A DNA stretch of 6,269 nt from Thermoplasmata archaeon (GCA_021850745.1 JAJZKX010000118.1:1-6269); one strand, 5' to 3'. Shown: positions 1-5,550, counted from the first letter of the stretch. The notes: a model not told the origin generated them from the letters alone. Made by a program: numbers and translations.

Positions 1-1176
1 TTTCAGTGGCAGGTTGCCAAAGCTTTCCTGTTTGTTAATCATAACCATAAGTTTTGGAGTGCTCAAAAAGAGGATAAGGGCAACAATCATGAGAACTGAT
101 CCGAGAAACATCCACATTATGCTGAACTCTCCACCCGTGGCATCAACAAGGTATCCGGACAATGGAGTCCCAACGATGGATCCCAGGCTGATAATGGTCA
201 TGCTTGTGCCGCTGTACGTGCCAACGCTCCCTTTCGGGGCAATCTCGGATATCAAGGTGACGTAATTGCTGTTCCAGGCAACCGCAGTGAATCCTATGGC
301 CACTGCCATTGCTGAAATTGCATAGATGGAAGTTCCAGCATTGGGAAACAGGAATAGCATGCCTCCAGCAAGTGCAGTTATCAATGTATAATTCCTGAGC
401 CTGTGGCCGCCAAACAACCTCAACGTCAGCGAGGGCCAGAGTATCCTCCCTAAAACAGATCCAAGAAGAAGCACAATGAAGAGAACTTCAGCGACCAGGA
501 CTTCATAATTCATGCTCGTTACATATAGGACGAAGTAAGTGAAAACTGACTGTTGCCCCCATGACAGGAAGGCGGTGATTGCGCTTATGACAAGTATCCT
601 CCTGTCTTTCAGAACCATCTTGATTGTTCCCTTTGTCTTGTCTCGGCTCATCTTCTCCGAGGAACCTCTTTTCTCTCCCCGGAGTAATACCGCTATAATG
701 GCAGTGACAAAGAACAGGAATAAGAATGCAATCCTCAGGGAATAATGCAGGGCTAGCAATGGAAGGGCCAGCGCGGCGAGTATGGTTCCTATTGGGACCC
801 CACTCTGCTTTATGCCCATGGGTGAGGCATGCCTAGGGAAGAAATGGTCCATGATAGTACTGTTAGTTGCAGGGGTTACCATACCATACCCTGCACCGAT
901 GAGGTAGTATGCACCTATGAGAAGCAGGTAGGATTCCGAGAAGTAAGCCAGGATTGAACCAATTGCCAGCACTCCGTAAGATATTTTCAATGTCCTGTGC
1001 GGGCCAAGGGAATCTACTATCAGGCCCGACAGAAAAGAGACGCTCATTGAACCGATAAATACGGCACTTGTAATCAGGCCTACAGATGCTTCATTGAGCA
1101 GAAAGCCTATTTTAATGAAGTGAGAAAGTGGGGCATAGGATGAATTGGTGAAGTTGCCCATGATCTGCAGTACCAT
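1..1176 (-). CDS. Major facilitator superfamily (MFS) transporter, C-terminus cut by window edge; true 5' start unclear
   Basis: The minus-strand frame is open from 1236 to base 1 and gives 392 residues from the first in-frame ATG (1176), so only a short C-terminal tail should be missing from a typical 400-residue MFS protein. It encodes alternating hydrophobic helices. The helix 2-3 loop carries motif A (GLIVDSLGPHRTLK, about residues 51-64), and a second-half equivalent follows (GYLVDATG, about 341-348). A charged central loop lies at about 166-193. The segment GIKQSGVPIG (about 121-130) resembles the loop of CynX/oxyanion- or organic-acid-type MFS carriers, but the substrate cannot be assigned. 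It should sit in the cytoplasmic membrane as a secondary transporter. The 1176 ATG falls inside helix 1: KVKSSAFFLAEI precedes it in frame, yet no ATG, GTG or TTG lies between the upstream stop (1239-1237) and 1176. A rare start codon or a 5' frameshift is therefore likely. It is divergent from the methyltransferase gene. Confidence 0.9.
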   Translation of the reverse strand, partial: MVLQIMGNFTNSSYAPLSHFIKIGFLLNEASVGLITSAVFIGSMSVSFLSGLIVDSLGPHRTLKISYGVLAIGSILAYFSESYLLLIGAYYLIGAGYGMVTPATNSTIMDHFFPRHASPMGIKQSGVPIGTILAALALPLLALHYSLRIAFLFLFFVTAIIAVLLRGEKRGSSEKMSRDKTKGTIKMVLKDRRILVISAITAFLSWGQQSVFTYFVLYVTSMNYEVLVAEVLFIVLLLGSVLGRILWPSLTLRLFGGHRLRNYTLITALAGGMLFLFPNAGTSIYAISAMAVAIGFTAVAWNSNYVTLISEIAPKGSVGTYSGTSMTIISLGSIVGTPLSGYLVDATGGEFSIMWMFLGSVLMIVALILFLSTPKLMVMINKQESFGNLPLK

Positions 1177-1248
1177 TATCTCTGCTAGAAAAAAGGCACT
1201 GCTTTTGACTTTCCTTGGGCTTTCCGTTGGTGGGTATTATGGCAAAGT

Positions 1249-1261
1249 GCATAAATCTAAA
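1249..1261 (-). promoter_or_regulatory. Possible TATA-like element upstream of the MFS transporter
   Basis: On the minus strand an AT-rich stretch reading GTTTAGATTTATG lies 5' of the transporter. Transcription would be expected to begin about 25 bases further on, near 1230. That point is close to the beginning of the open frame (1236) but has no standard start codon. The element is weak and unverified. Confidence 0.25.
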
Positions 1262-1325
1262 CCACTGTTATCAAGTGACAAAAGAGTGATCTGATCTGAT
1301 GGTTTGCAGGAAACCAAGTGGAAGC

Positions 1326-1334
1326 CTATAAATC
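1326..1334 (+). promoter_or_regulatory. TATA box of the DNA methyltransferase gene
   Basis: CTATAAATC is a good archaeal TATA box. With the usual spacing of about 25 bases, transcription would start near 1353-1356, about 13-16 bases before the ATG at 1369. A short AAAGGG lies in between and might act as a weak ribosome binding site. The box lies downstream of the alternative GTG at 1318, which argues that this GTG is not the true start. Confidence 0.5.
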
Positions 1335-1368
1335 CAAACTGACCATTTGCTTAATACAAAGGGCTTCC

Positions 1369-2523
1369 ATGGAATACAGTGAAGATTTCAGGACTTTCAA
1401 CGTGCTGGTTTCCGAAAACAGGGAAGTAATAAGCAAGTGCATAGAGGCCATAAACAGAGAATTTTTGAAAGGACAGTTCCACCTAGAAATCTCTCAGTAT
1501 GAGATTACTGTGTTCTTGAACATGCTGGACCTGGAAAAATTGAAGGGGCTGGTTTCTGCACTTGAGACCAAATATTCTCTCCCCTTGCATAACGAGCTAT
1601 CTCAGATTGTCAGGGAGATAGAAGCCATTGGAAGTTATGGCGTTAAGGCCGGCAAGAGGTCTTATGTCCATTACAACAGTGAAAGGAAAGTCAGTGGAAG
1701 GAAGCAGAAAGTCATTGAAAGGGGTGCTTACTTTTATGCGCAGGGGAATGAATTCAGCACTGTCAACAACTCCTTACCAACTAGATTCCTTGACACCATT
1801 GGCGTTGCCGACTCTCAAGAAGCTCTCAAGCAGTTGCCGGATAACTGCGTGGATTTGGTTTTCACTTCACCCCCATATAATTTTGGATTGGACTACGGAG
1901 AACACCGGGACGGGGTCGACTGGAATGTCTATTTCGAAAAACTCTTTGCAATATTCAAAGAATGCATCAGGGTGACAAAGTATGGTGGCAGAATAGCAGT
2001 CAATGTCCAGCCTTTGTACTCAGATTTCATTCCTGCTCATCACATAATCTCAGATTTCTTCATGCGGAACAGGATGATCTGGCGGAACGAGATCCTCTGG
2101 GAAAAAAACAACTACAACGCAAAATACACCGCCTGGGGCAGTTGGAAGAGCCCCAGCAACCCTTACCTGAAATATACATGGGAATTCATCGAGGTGTTTT
2201 CAAAGGGAGACCTCAAGCATCCTGGAAATAGTGCACTTTCCGATATAACAGATACGGAATTCAAGGAATGGGTCAACGCGAGATGGAGCATAGCTCCGGA
2301 GAAGAAAATGAAAGAATACAATCATCCTGCAATGTTTCCTGAAAAACTTGCCGAGCGCGTCATAAAACTGTTTTCGTTTCAGGAGGATATTGTGCTTGAT
2401 CCGTTCAATGGTGTGGGAACAACGACAAAAGTTGCGAGCAGGCTGAATCGCCATTATGTTGGCTTTGATGTATCAAAGAAGTACGTGGACATTGCCATAA
2501 AGAGGCTCGAGGATCAGTCTTGA
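1369..2523 (+). CDS. Orphan beta-class site-specific DNA methyltransferase (N4-cytosine or N6-adenine)
   Basis: This 384-residue protein transfers a methyl group from S-adenosylmethionine to an exocyclic amino group in DNA. The catalytic motif IV is TSPPYN (residues 166-171), preceded by LPDNCVDLVF. The AdoMet-binding motif I, DPFNGVGTTT (344-353), lies near the C-terminus and is followed by VGFDVSKKY. HPAMFPEKLAERVI upstream of motif I fits motif X. The order IV-then-I is the beta class, and SPPY is commoner in N4-cytosine enzymes, though not decisive. About 130 residues ahead of the core match no domain I recognise; they are charged, probably helical, and may serve target recognition or dimerisation. 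I prefer ATG 1369 to GTG 1318 because a TATA box (1326-1334) lies between them. No restriction endonuclease is adjacent: both neighbours point the other way and look unrelated, so it is probably a solitary methylase. Its target site cannot be read from the sequence. Confidence 0.92.
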   Translation: MEYSEDFRTFNVLVSENREVISKCIEAINREFLKGQFHLEISQYEITVFLNMLDLEKLKGLVSALETKYSLPLHNELSQIVREIEAIGSYGVKAGKRSYVHYNSERKVSGRKQKVIERGAYFYAQGNEFSTVNNSLPTRFLDTIGVADSQEALKQLPDNCVDLVFTSPPYNFGLDYGEHRDGVDWNVYFEKLFAIFKECIRVTKYGGRIAVNVQPLYSDFIPAHHIISDFFMRNRMIWRNEILWEKNNYNAKYTAWGSWKSPSNPYLKYTWEFIEVFSKGDLKHPGNSALSDITDTEFKEWVNARWSIAPEKKMKEYNHPAMFPEKLAERVIKLFSFQEDIVLDPFNGVGTTTKVASRLNRHYVGFDVSKKYVDIAIKRLEDQS

Positions 2524-2530
2524 ATCAGGC

Positions 2531-2544
2531 AAAGTAATAAAAAA
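2531..2544 (-). terminator. T-rich terminator of the envelope operon
   Basis: Directly after the TGA of the DUF4097-like gene the minus strand reads TTTTTTATTACTTT. A T-run of this kind is the usual intrinsic termination signal in archaea. It lies in the 21-bp gap between two convergent genes, so it could also help keep the two transcripts apart. No comparable T-run is present in the gap on the plus strand for the methyltransferase. Confidence 0.5.
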
Positions 2545-3426
2545 TCACATTACGGCGAGACTTGACCCAATTTTGACATTTCCATTCACAGTAGCAAGGA
2601 CAACAGAGGTACCGCCGCCATTTACAGTTCCAACAAGCTGCCTGATGTTGGAAACAGAGGAATCGCAGGTTATGCCGGATATTGACACAGCACCGTTTAC
2701 TGTGGTAGCTGAAATGCTGAGGTTTGAGCCTGGATTAGCGTAATAGTTCACATTCCCGTTGGTGGTTGACAGAGAAATGGAGCCATTTGTAGTGGCTCCG
2801 GCAACTGTAAGCTGAACATTGCCATTTACTGCACTGCTTGTGATGGCGGCAAAAGAGTTTACTGAAATGTAAGTGTTTCCATTGGTATCCTGGGTGTTTA
2901 TATTGAGCACATTCTGGCCCATGACGTTAATCTGCCCATTGGTTGTCTCCACAGATAACACTTTGACCACGTTTGGCACATCTGATGTTATTGCACCATT
3001 CTGCAGGCTAATAGTGAGCGCGTTGGAAGTGATGGTGGAGGGGATGTACACATTTGCAACTGCATTTGCACCCCAATACTGTGGCGTTTCCAGTTGAATT
3101 TCATAGGTATTGTTGACCGCTGTAACATCAATCTTCGCAAATGCTTTCAGGAAAAAGCTGGTGTTAACGTTGAGTGTTGCCCTCAGGCCGTTATCTGTGG
3201 TTGGGATCACATTCACTGCACAATTGCCTGAAGTTACCGTAAGGGTATAATTGGGAAGAGGGTTGTATGTACTGGATATATCTGATGCCGAGCTGCTTGG
3301 ATTCCATGTGAAAGGCTCAAAGTAGCTCGAGAAAAAAGCGGATGCCAGCACTATGCTTGCCGATGCCACAAGCATGACTACGAAAATGGCCTTGAGGGTC
3401 AGCATCAATTTCCCCTGCTGGTTCAT
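2545..3426 (-). CDS. Membrane-anchored DUF4097-like beta-repeat surface protein (putative adhesin)
   Basis: This 293-residue protein has a short basic N-terminus and one hydrophobic helix (about residues 10-32), which acts as a signal peptide or anchor. A Ser/Asn/Thr-rich region leads into an extracellular domain of beta-strand repeats. The repeats centre on Asn-Gly turns: QNG at 142, TNG at 162 and 181, VNG at 200, TTNG at 212 and 221, TVNG at 242, 267 and 279. This spacing is typical of the DUF4097 putative-adhesin fold, a solenoid of short strands. Five NxS/T sequons (N59, N88, N105, N214, N235) suggest glycosylation outside the cell. The two cysteines (C69, C254) could form a disulfide. 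The ATG lies 2 bases after the stop of the upstream membrane-protein gene, with AAGGAG (3437-3432) 5 bases before it, so the two are surely co-transcribed. The family assignment is by pattern; the function is unknown, with surface interaction or envelope stress as possibilities. Confidence 0.85.
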   Translation of the reverse strand: MNQQGKLMLTLKAIFVVMLVASASIVLASAFFSSYFEPFTWNPSSSASDISSTYNPLPNYTLTVTSGNCAVNVIPTTDNGLRATLNVNTSFFLKAFAKIDVTAVNNTYEIQLETPQYWGANAVANVYIPSTITSNALTISLQNGAITSDVPNVVKVLSVETTNGQINVMGQNVLNINTQDTNGNTYISVNSFAAITSSAVNGNVQLTVAGATTNGSISLSTTNGNVNYYANPGSNLSISATTVNGAVSISGITCDSSVSNIRQLVGTVNGGGTSVVLATVNGNVKIGSSLAVM

Positions 3427-3428
3427 GG

Positions 3429-3707
3429 CTACTCCTTCTTTGCTCTTGCAATTTCGTTAAGTTTGTCCTCTATGTAGGAAAGCCTGCTATCTATGCTGGA
3501 AGGAGCATATGGCCTTGATTCCCTGTTTTCTCCCAGTACCTTGGAGACAGCCACAAACCAGAAGATAGTTGCGAAAAACACGGCGGCGAATGCCACTCCT
3601 AAGCCGCTTACGCCGCCATAAATGGCACCAACTATAACAAAAACTGACATGGCTACCCAGATTGGAATGCTAAGGGCCATTGCAAGCTTAACCCTGTCAT
3701 CTGGCAT
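3429..3707 (-). CDS. Small two-helix membrane protein with charged helical C-terminal tail
   Basis: This 92-residue protein has two hydrophobic helices (about residues 9-30 and 34-56) joined by a Gly-rich turn. A polar linker (GENRESRPYAPSS) and an amphipathic, highly charged tail from about 71 to the end follow; the tail looks able to form a coiled coil. The helices should form a hairpin in the membrane with the tail in the cytoplasm. I do not recognise a named family. The layout recalls small PspC-like or 2TM proteins that accompany DUF4097 proteins in bacteria, which is an analogy only. It is the first gene of a two-gene operon and its last codons contain the ribosome binding site of the second. 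A weak GAGG (3718-3715) precedes the ATG by 7 bases. Its upstream region is unusually structured and contains an overlapping small ORF. Confidence 0.8.
   Translation of the reverse strand: MPDDRVKLAMALSIPIWVAMSVFVIVGAIYGGVSGLGVAFAAVFFATIFWFVAVSKVLGENRESRPYAPSSIDSRLSYIEDKLNEIARAKKE
3432..3437 (-). promoter_or_regulatory. Ribosome binding site of the DUF4097-like gene
   Basis: AAGGAG on the minus strand ends 5 bases before the ATG at 3426 and lies within the last codons of the upstream gene. It fixes the start and shows that this gene is translated from an operon message. Other genes in the window appear leaderless. Confidence 0.7.
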
Positions 3708-3774
3708 TTAAGTCCCTCATGCAGGTTATGGCCATGGACAAGCAGCACTCGCTGCTCTTCTGGGATGGGTCCAT
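3697..3774 (-). CDS. Possible 25-codon Cys-containing small ORF upstream of and overlapping the membrane operon
   Basis: On the minus strand an ATG at 3774 opens a 25-codon frame ending at TGA 3699-3697, so it overlaps the first 11 bases of the 92-residue gene in another frame. The peptide contains a Cys-Cys pair (residues 10-11), a third Cys (18) and a Met-Arg-Asp-Leu-Asn tail. An AT-rich TATA-like element (3789-3800) is centred about 21 bases upstream, slightly closer than the 25-27 bases of the leaderless genes in this window. The ATG lies in the outer arm of a 9-bp inverted repeat. It could be a leader peptide whose translation couples to the operon, a small protein, or a chance frame inside a structured leader. 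There is no homology evidence. Confidence 0.2.
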   Translation of the reverse strand: MDPSQKSSECCLSMAITCMRDLNAR

Positions 3775-3789
3775 GGCTCTCTGCCTGCA
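3720..3789. repeat. Three nested inverted repeats in the leader of the membrane operon
   Basis: Three perfect inverted repeats sit inside one another. The outer is TGCAGG (3720-3725) with CCTGCA (3784-3789), the middle is GCCATGGAC (3731-3739) with GTCCATGGC (3769-3777), and the inner is AGCAGC (3741-3746) with GCTGCT (3751-3756) around a 4-base loop. Together they make 21 base pairs in 70 bases. They occupy the expected 5' leader of the two-gene operon, next to the weak GAGG ribosome binding site at 3718-3715. An RNA hairpin that controls translation, or a DNA-level binding site, are both possible. Confidence 0.55.
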
Positions 3790-3800
3790 ATTAAATAATC
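3789..3800 (-). promoter_or_regulatory. TATA-like promoter element of the two-gene membrane operon
   Basis: The minus strand reads GATTATTTAATT here. Transcription would start near 3770, leaving a leader of about 60 bases before the ATG at 3707, in keeping with a ribosome binding site being present. A second AT-rich candidate (AAATAAAG, about 3806-3813) lies just upstream. Confidence 0.4.
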
Positions 3801-3825
3801 CTGTACTTTATTTGACCGTTTACCC

Positions 3826-3848
3826 TAATGCCTTAGCAGTTGGCATTA
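3826..3848. promoter_or_regulatory. Operator-like palindrome upstream of the membrane operon promoter
   Basis: TAATGCC (3826-3832) and GGCATTA (3842-3848) form a perfect 7-bp inverted repeat with a 9-base spacer. The site is about 25-50 bp upstream of the TATA-like element and outside any gene. The spacing suits a dimeric helix-turn-helix regulator. A hairpin at the end of the upstream minus-strand gene (stop at 3912) is the alternative, but no T-run follows it. Confidence 0.35.
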
Positions 3849-3911
3849 TAGAAATTTGATTGGTTAAATATCGAATAAAGCTAGGCCCTATATCTGAGAT
3901 AAATTTCCAGT

Positions 3912-4529
3912 TTATTCTTCACTATCCCTGATTTCCTTCAGTGCTTCACGGTCCCTGCAGTAAAGGTATGGGGCAAGGTCCAGGGATGGTGGTGATTTTT
4001 CAAGCAGCCTGCTGTAAACTCTCCTGAGATTTTTGTCAACCTCATCGCAATACCCTTTCCACGTTACGCCAAGTGATTCCACATACATCTTCTCAATTCC
4101 AGTTGCAATTTCATGTGCATAGGGGTATTCATATCCATTATCCGACATCCATTTCTCAGGCAGTTCATGATGCAGGCCGATACTTTCCACTGTGCTTACA
4201 TTCTTGCCTTCGACGGTGAAAAACTTAGGGAAATGCTCGTCGAGGTAGATGGTCTTTCCGTCCATTGAATAGCCGCCGGTATATTTTATGTCAAATTTCA
4301 GGCTTACCCTGACATCCTCCGCACTTTTCTTTTCCGAAACTTTGCCAAGAGGTTTCCCGTCAAGTGAAACACTGTCGCCCTCTACCGTCAATAGAGAACC
4401 TACCTTTGGAAGTGAATCAGCTTTTACCTTCACATAAGATGGTTCCTTGAATTCAATCGCCATTACATTGAAGCTGTGCCCGTTGGCACTTCTGTCCTTG
4501 ATGTGCTCAACGACCCTGTAAGTTCCCAT
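3912..4529 (-). CDS. Hypothetical protein; C-terminal half resembles an uncharacterised phage/proteobacterial family
   Basis: This 205-residue soluble protein has no signal peptide or membrane helix. The first 90 residues are beta-rich with short Gly/Asp turns. From about residue 87 (SMDGKTIYLDEHFP) it carries a recognisable order of features: H120-H121-E122, E125, Y137-x-H139-E140, A142, E146, then Tyr/Trp-rich G-V-T-W-K-G-Y, and near the end PPSLDLAPY (180-188). From memory this order (DGKT-YiD, HE--E, Y--AH--A---E, P-dLDltPY) recurs in uncharacterised proteins of phages and proteobacteria; no function is established. The His/Glu cluster could bind a metal. The frame stays open upstream to 4928, but there it overlaps the divergent lyase gene. 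I place the start at ATG 4529 because a TATA-like box (4552-4560) is centred 27 bases before it, ideal for a leaderless message. No clear T-rich terminator follows the stop. Confidence 0.75.
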   Translation of the reverse strand: MGTYRVVEHIKDRSANGHSFNVMAIEFKEPSYVKVKADSLPKVGSLLTVEGDSVSLDGKPLGKVSEKKSAEDVRVSLKFDIKYTGGYSMDGKTIYLDEHFPKFFTVEGKNVSTVESIGLHHELPEKWMSDNGYEYPYAHEIATGIEKMYVESLGVTWKGYCDEVDKNLRRVYSRLLEKSPPSLDLAPYLYCRDREALKEIRDSEE

Positions 4530-4551
4530 GTAAAATATAAGCAGCGTAGAG

Positions 4552-4560
4552 ATAATTATT
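4552..4560 (-). promoter_or_regulatory. TATA box for the leaderless gene starting at 4529
   Basis: The minus strand reads AATAATTAT, centred about 27 bases before the ATG at 4529. This is the spacing expected when transcription starts at the A of the ATG, and it decides the start codon of this gene. Confidence 0.6.
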
Positions 4561-4621
4561 TTTCTGTATAGAGAGGACTGTTTTCTTTGCGCAACTTGGA
4601 GATCCGCCAACACTAAAGTTT

Positions 4622-4629
4622 GAAATAAG
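4622..4629 (+). promoter_or_regulatory. TATA box for the leaderless gene starting at 4651
   Basis: GAAATAAG is centred about 25 bases before the ATG at 4651, consistent with a leaderless transcript. A small inverted repeat, AAGAG (4627-4631) with CTCTT (4638-4642), lies between the box and the start. No ribosome binding site is visible. Confidence 0.5.
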
Positions 4630-4650
4630 AGATTTAGCTCTTTAATAGAA

Positions 4651-5538
4651 ATGCAACTAAACGGGCTAGAACTAGAAAACCAGGCAAAACGGGCAAAGCA
4701 GTTCCGGTCCCAGCACAGGCTCGGGAATTTCTTCGTGATACCGAACGCATGGGACGTCCCAAGCGCACGGTTGTTTGAAGAAGTAGGGTTTTCATCAGTT
4801 GCAACATCCAGTGCAGGTATGCTTGTGTCACTGGGATACATGGACGGGGAATCTATTCCATGGAGCGAGTTTATTACCACTGTGCGAAAGATATCTTGTG
4901 TTCTATCTGTCCCACTGAGTGTCGACATGGTCTCAGGTTTTGGGAGTTCTGAAGAAGACGTCGTAAGGTCTGTAAGAGAGGTAATTGAAGCAGGCGCGGT
5001 TGGCCTGAACTTAGAAGACTCAATTCCTTTGAGTAATGAACTCTACGATCCTGAGGAACAATGCAGGAAAATTACTTCCATTAGGCATCTCGCAGACGAA
5101 CTGGGTATTAGTTTCGTAATAAATGCCAGAACAGATGCATTTGTACATGACAAAGGATCAGAATCGGAACAAAGGCTTGAAAATGCAATTTCCAGATCTA
5201 AAAAGTATATGGAGGCAGGTGCAGATTGCATTTACCCCATGGGTTTAACTGACAAGAGTTTAATTTCACAATTTGTTGAATCCGTTGAAGCACCTACCAA
5301 TCTGATGATTAGAAATGGACTGCCCGCCATCGCTGAATTAAAGCAAATGGGTATAACTAGACTGAGTTTCGGCCCCGGGGCTTCTTATGCTGCCATGGGA
5401 CTCCTCTGGCGGATTGGCAAGGAAATATTGGAACAGGAGAAGTACGAGACGCTGCTGGATGGTGCGGTGAGTTATGAATTCCTGAACTCGCTTGCAGTAA
5501 AACGGGATTTGAAAGAACATGGCAAAAAGCCTGCCTGA
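4651..5538 (+). CDS. Isocitrate lyase/phosphoenolpyruvate mutase superfamily protein (COG2513-like)
   Basis: This 295-residue protein is a full-length TIM-barrel enzyme of the superfamily that cleaves or forms C-C or P-C bonds in 2-hydroxy or 2-oxo acids, such as methylisocitrate lyase, oxaloacetate hydrolase and PEP mutase. Signature segments in order are IPNAWDVPSARLFEEVGF (30-47), ATSSAGMLVSLGY (51-63), VDMVSGFG (91-98), VGLNLEDS (117-124), INARTDAF (157-164), EAGADCIY (188-195) and a late GITRLSFGPG (234-243). The Lys-Cys-Gly-His signature of true isocitrate lyases is absent, as in the COG2513 branch. The metal-site segment normally reads D-x-E/D before G-Y/F-G; here it is D92-M-V94, so the second acid is missing. 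The substrate cannot be named. It is divergent from the 4529 gene and has its own leaderless-type TATA box. The only long overlapping frame is the antisense extension of that neighbour, which I reject. Confidence 0.9.
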   Translation: MQLNGLELENQAKRAKQFRSQHRLGNFFVIPNAWDVPSARLFEEVGFSSVATSSAGMLVSLGYMDGESIPWSEFITTVRKISCVLSVPLSVDMVSGFGSSEEDVVRSVREVIEAGAVGLNLEDSIPLSNELYDPEEQCRKITSIRHLADELGISFVINARTDAFVHDKGSESEQRLENAISRSKKYMEAGADCIYPMGLTDKSLISQFVESVEAPTNLMIRNGLPAIAELKQMGITRLSFGPGASYAAMGLLWRIGKEILEQEKYETLLDGAVSYEFLNSLAVKRDLKEHGKKPA

Positions 5539-5550
5539 TTCTTCTCTTTG
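5539..5550 (+). terminator. Possible pyrimidine-rich terminator after the lyase-like gene
   Basis: The plus strand reads TTCTTCTCTTTG immediately after the TGA. T-rich runs of this kind can end archaeal transcripts, but this one is interrupted by C residues and no hairpin precedes it. Confidence 0.3.

Noticed and set aside
14..745. Plus-strand open frames at 14-265 and 539-745
   Set aside because: They lie antisense to the MFS transporter, whose minus-strand translation shows clear family motifs and helices throughout. They are shadows.
1303..1314. Shared 12-mer TTTGCAGGAAAC at 1303-1314 and 5547-5558, considered as a possible recombination or attachment repeat
   Set aside because: A 12-base exact match is expected about once by chance in a window this size, and there is no integrase or tRNA gene nearby.
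1318..1368. Upstream GTG start extending the methyltransferase by 17 residues
   Set aside because: The TATA box at 1326-1334 falls inside this extension, and the extension does not resemble a conserved N-terminus, so ATG 1369 is preferred.
2873..3097. Plus-strand frame antisense to the DUF4097-like gene
   Set aside because: It has no recognisable features and is fully covered by a gene with a signal helix, regular repeats and a strong ribosome binding site on the other strand.
4627..4642. Short inverted repeat AAGAG-ATTTAG-CTCTT between the TATA box and start of the lyase-like gene
   Set aside because: Arms of only 5 bp in AT-rich DNA are too short to support as an operator without conservation data.
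4530..4928. Extension of the 205-residue minus-strand protein to a 338-residue frame
   Set aside because: The extension is antisense to the well-supported lyase-like gene, has no family features, and a TATA box precedes ATG 4529 at leaderless spacing.
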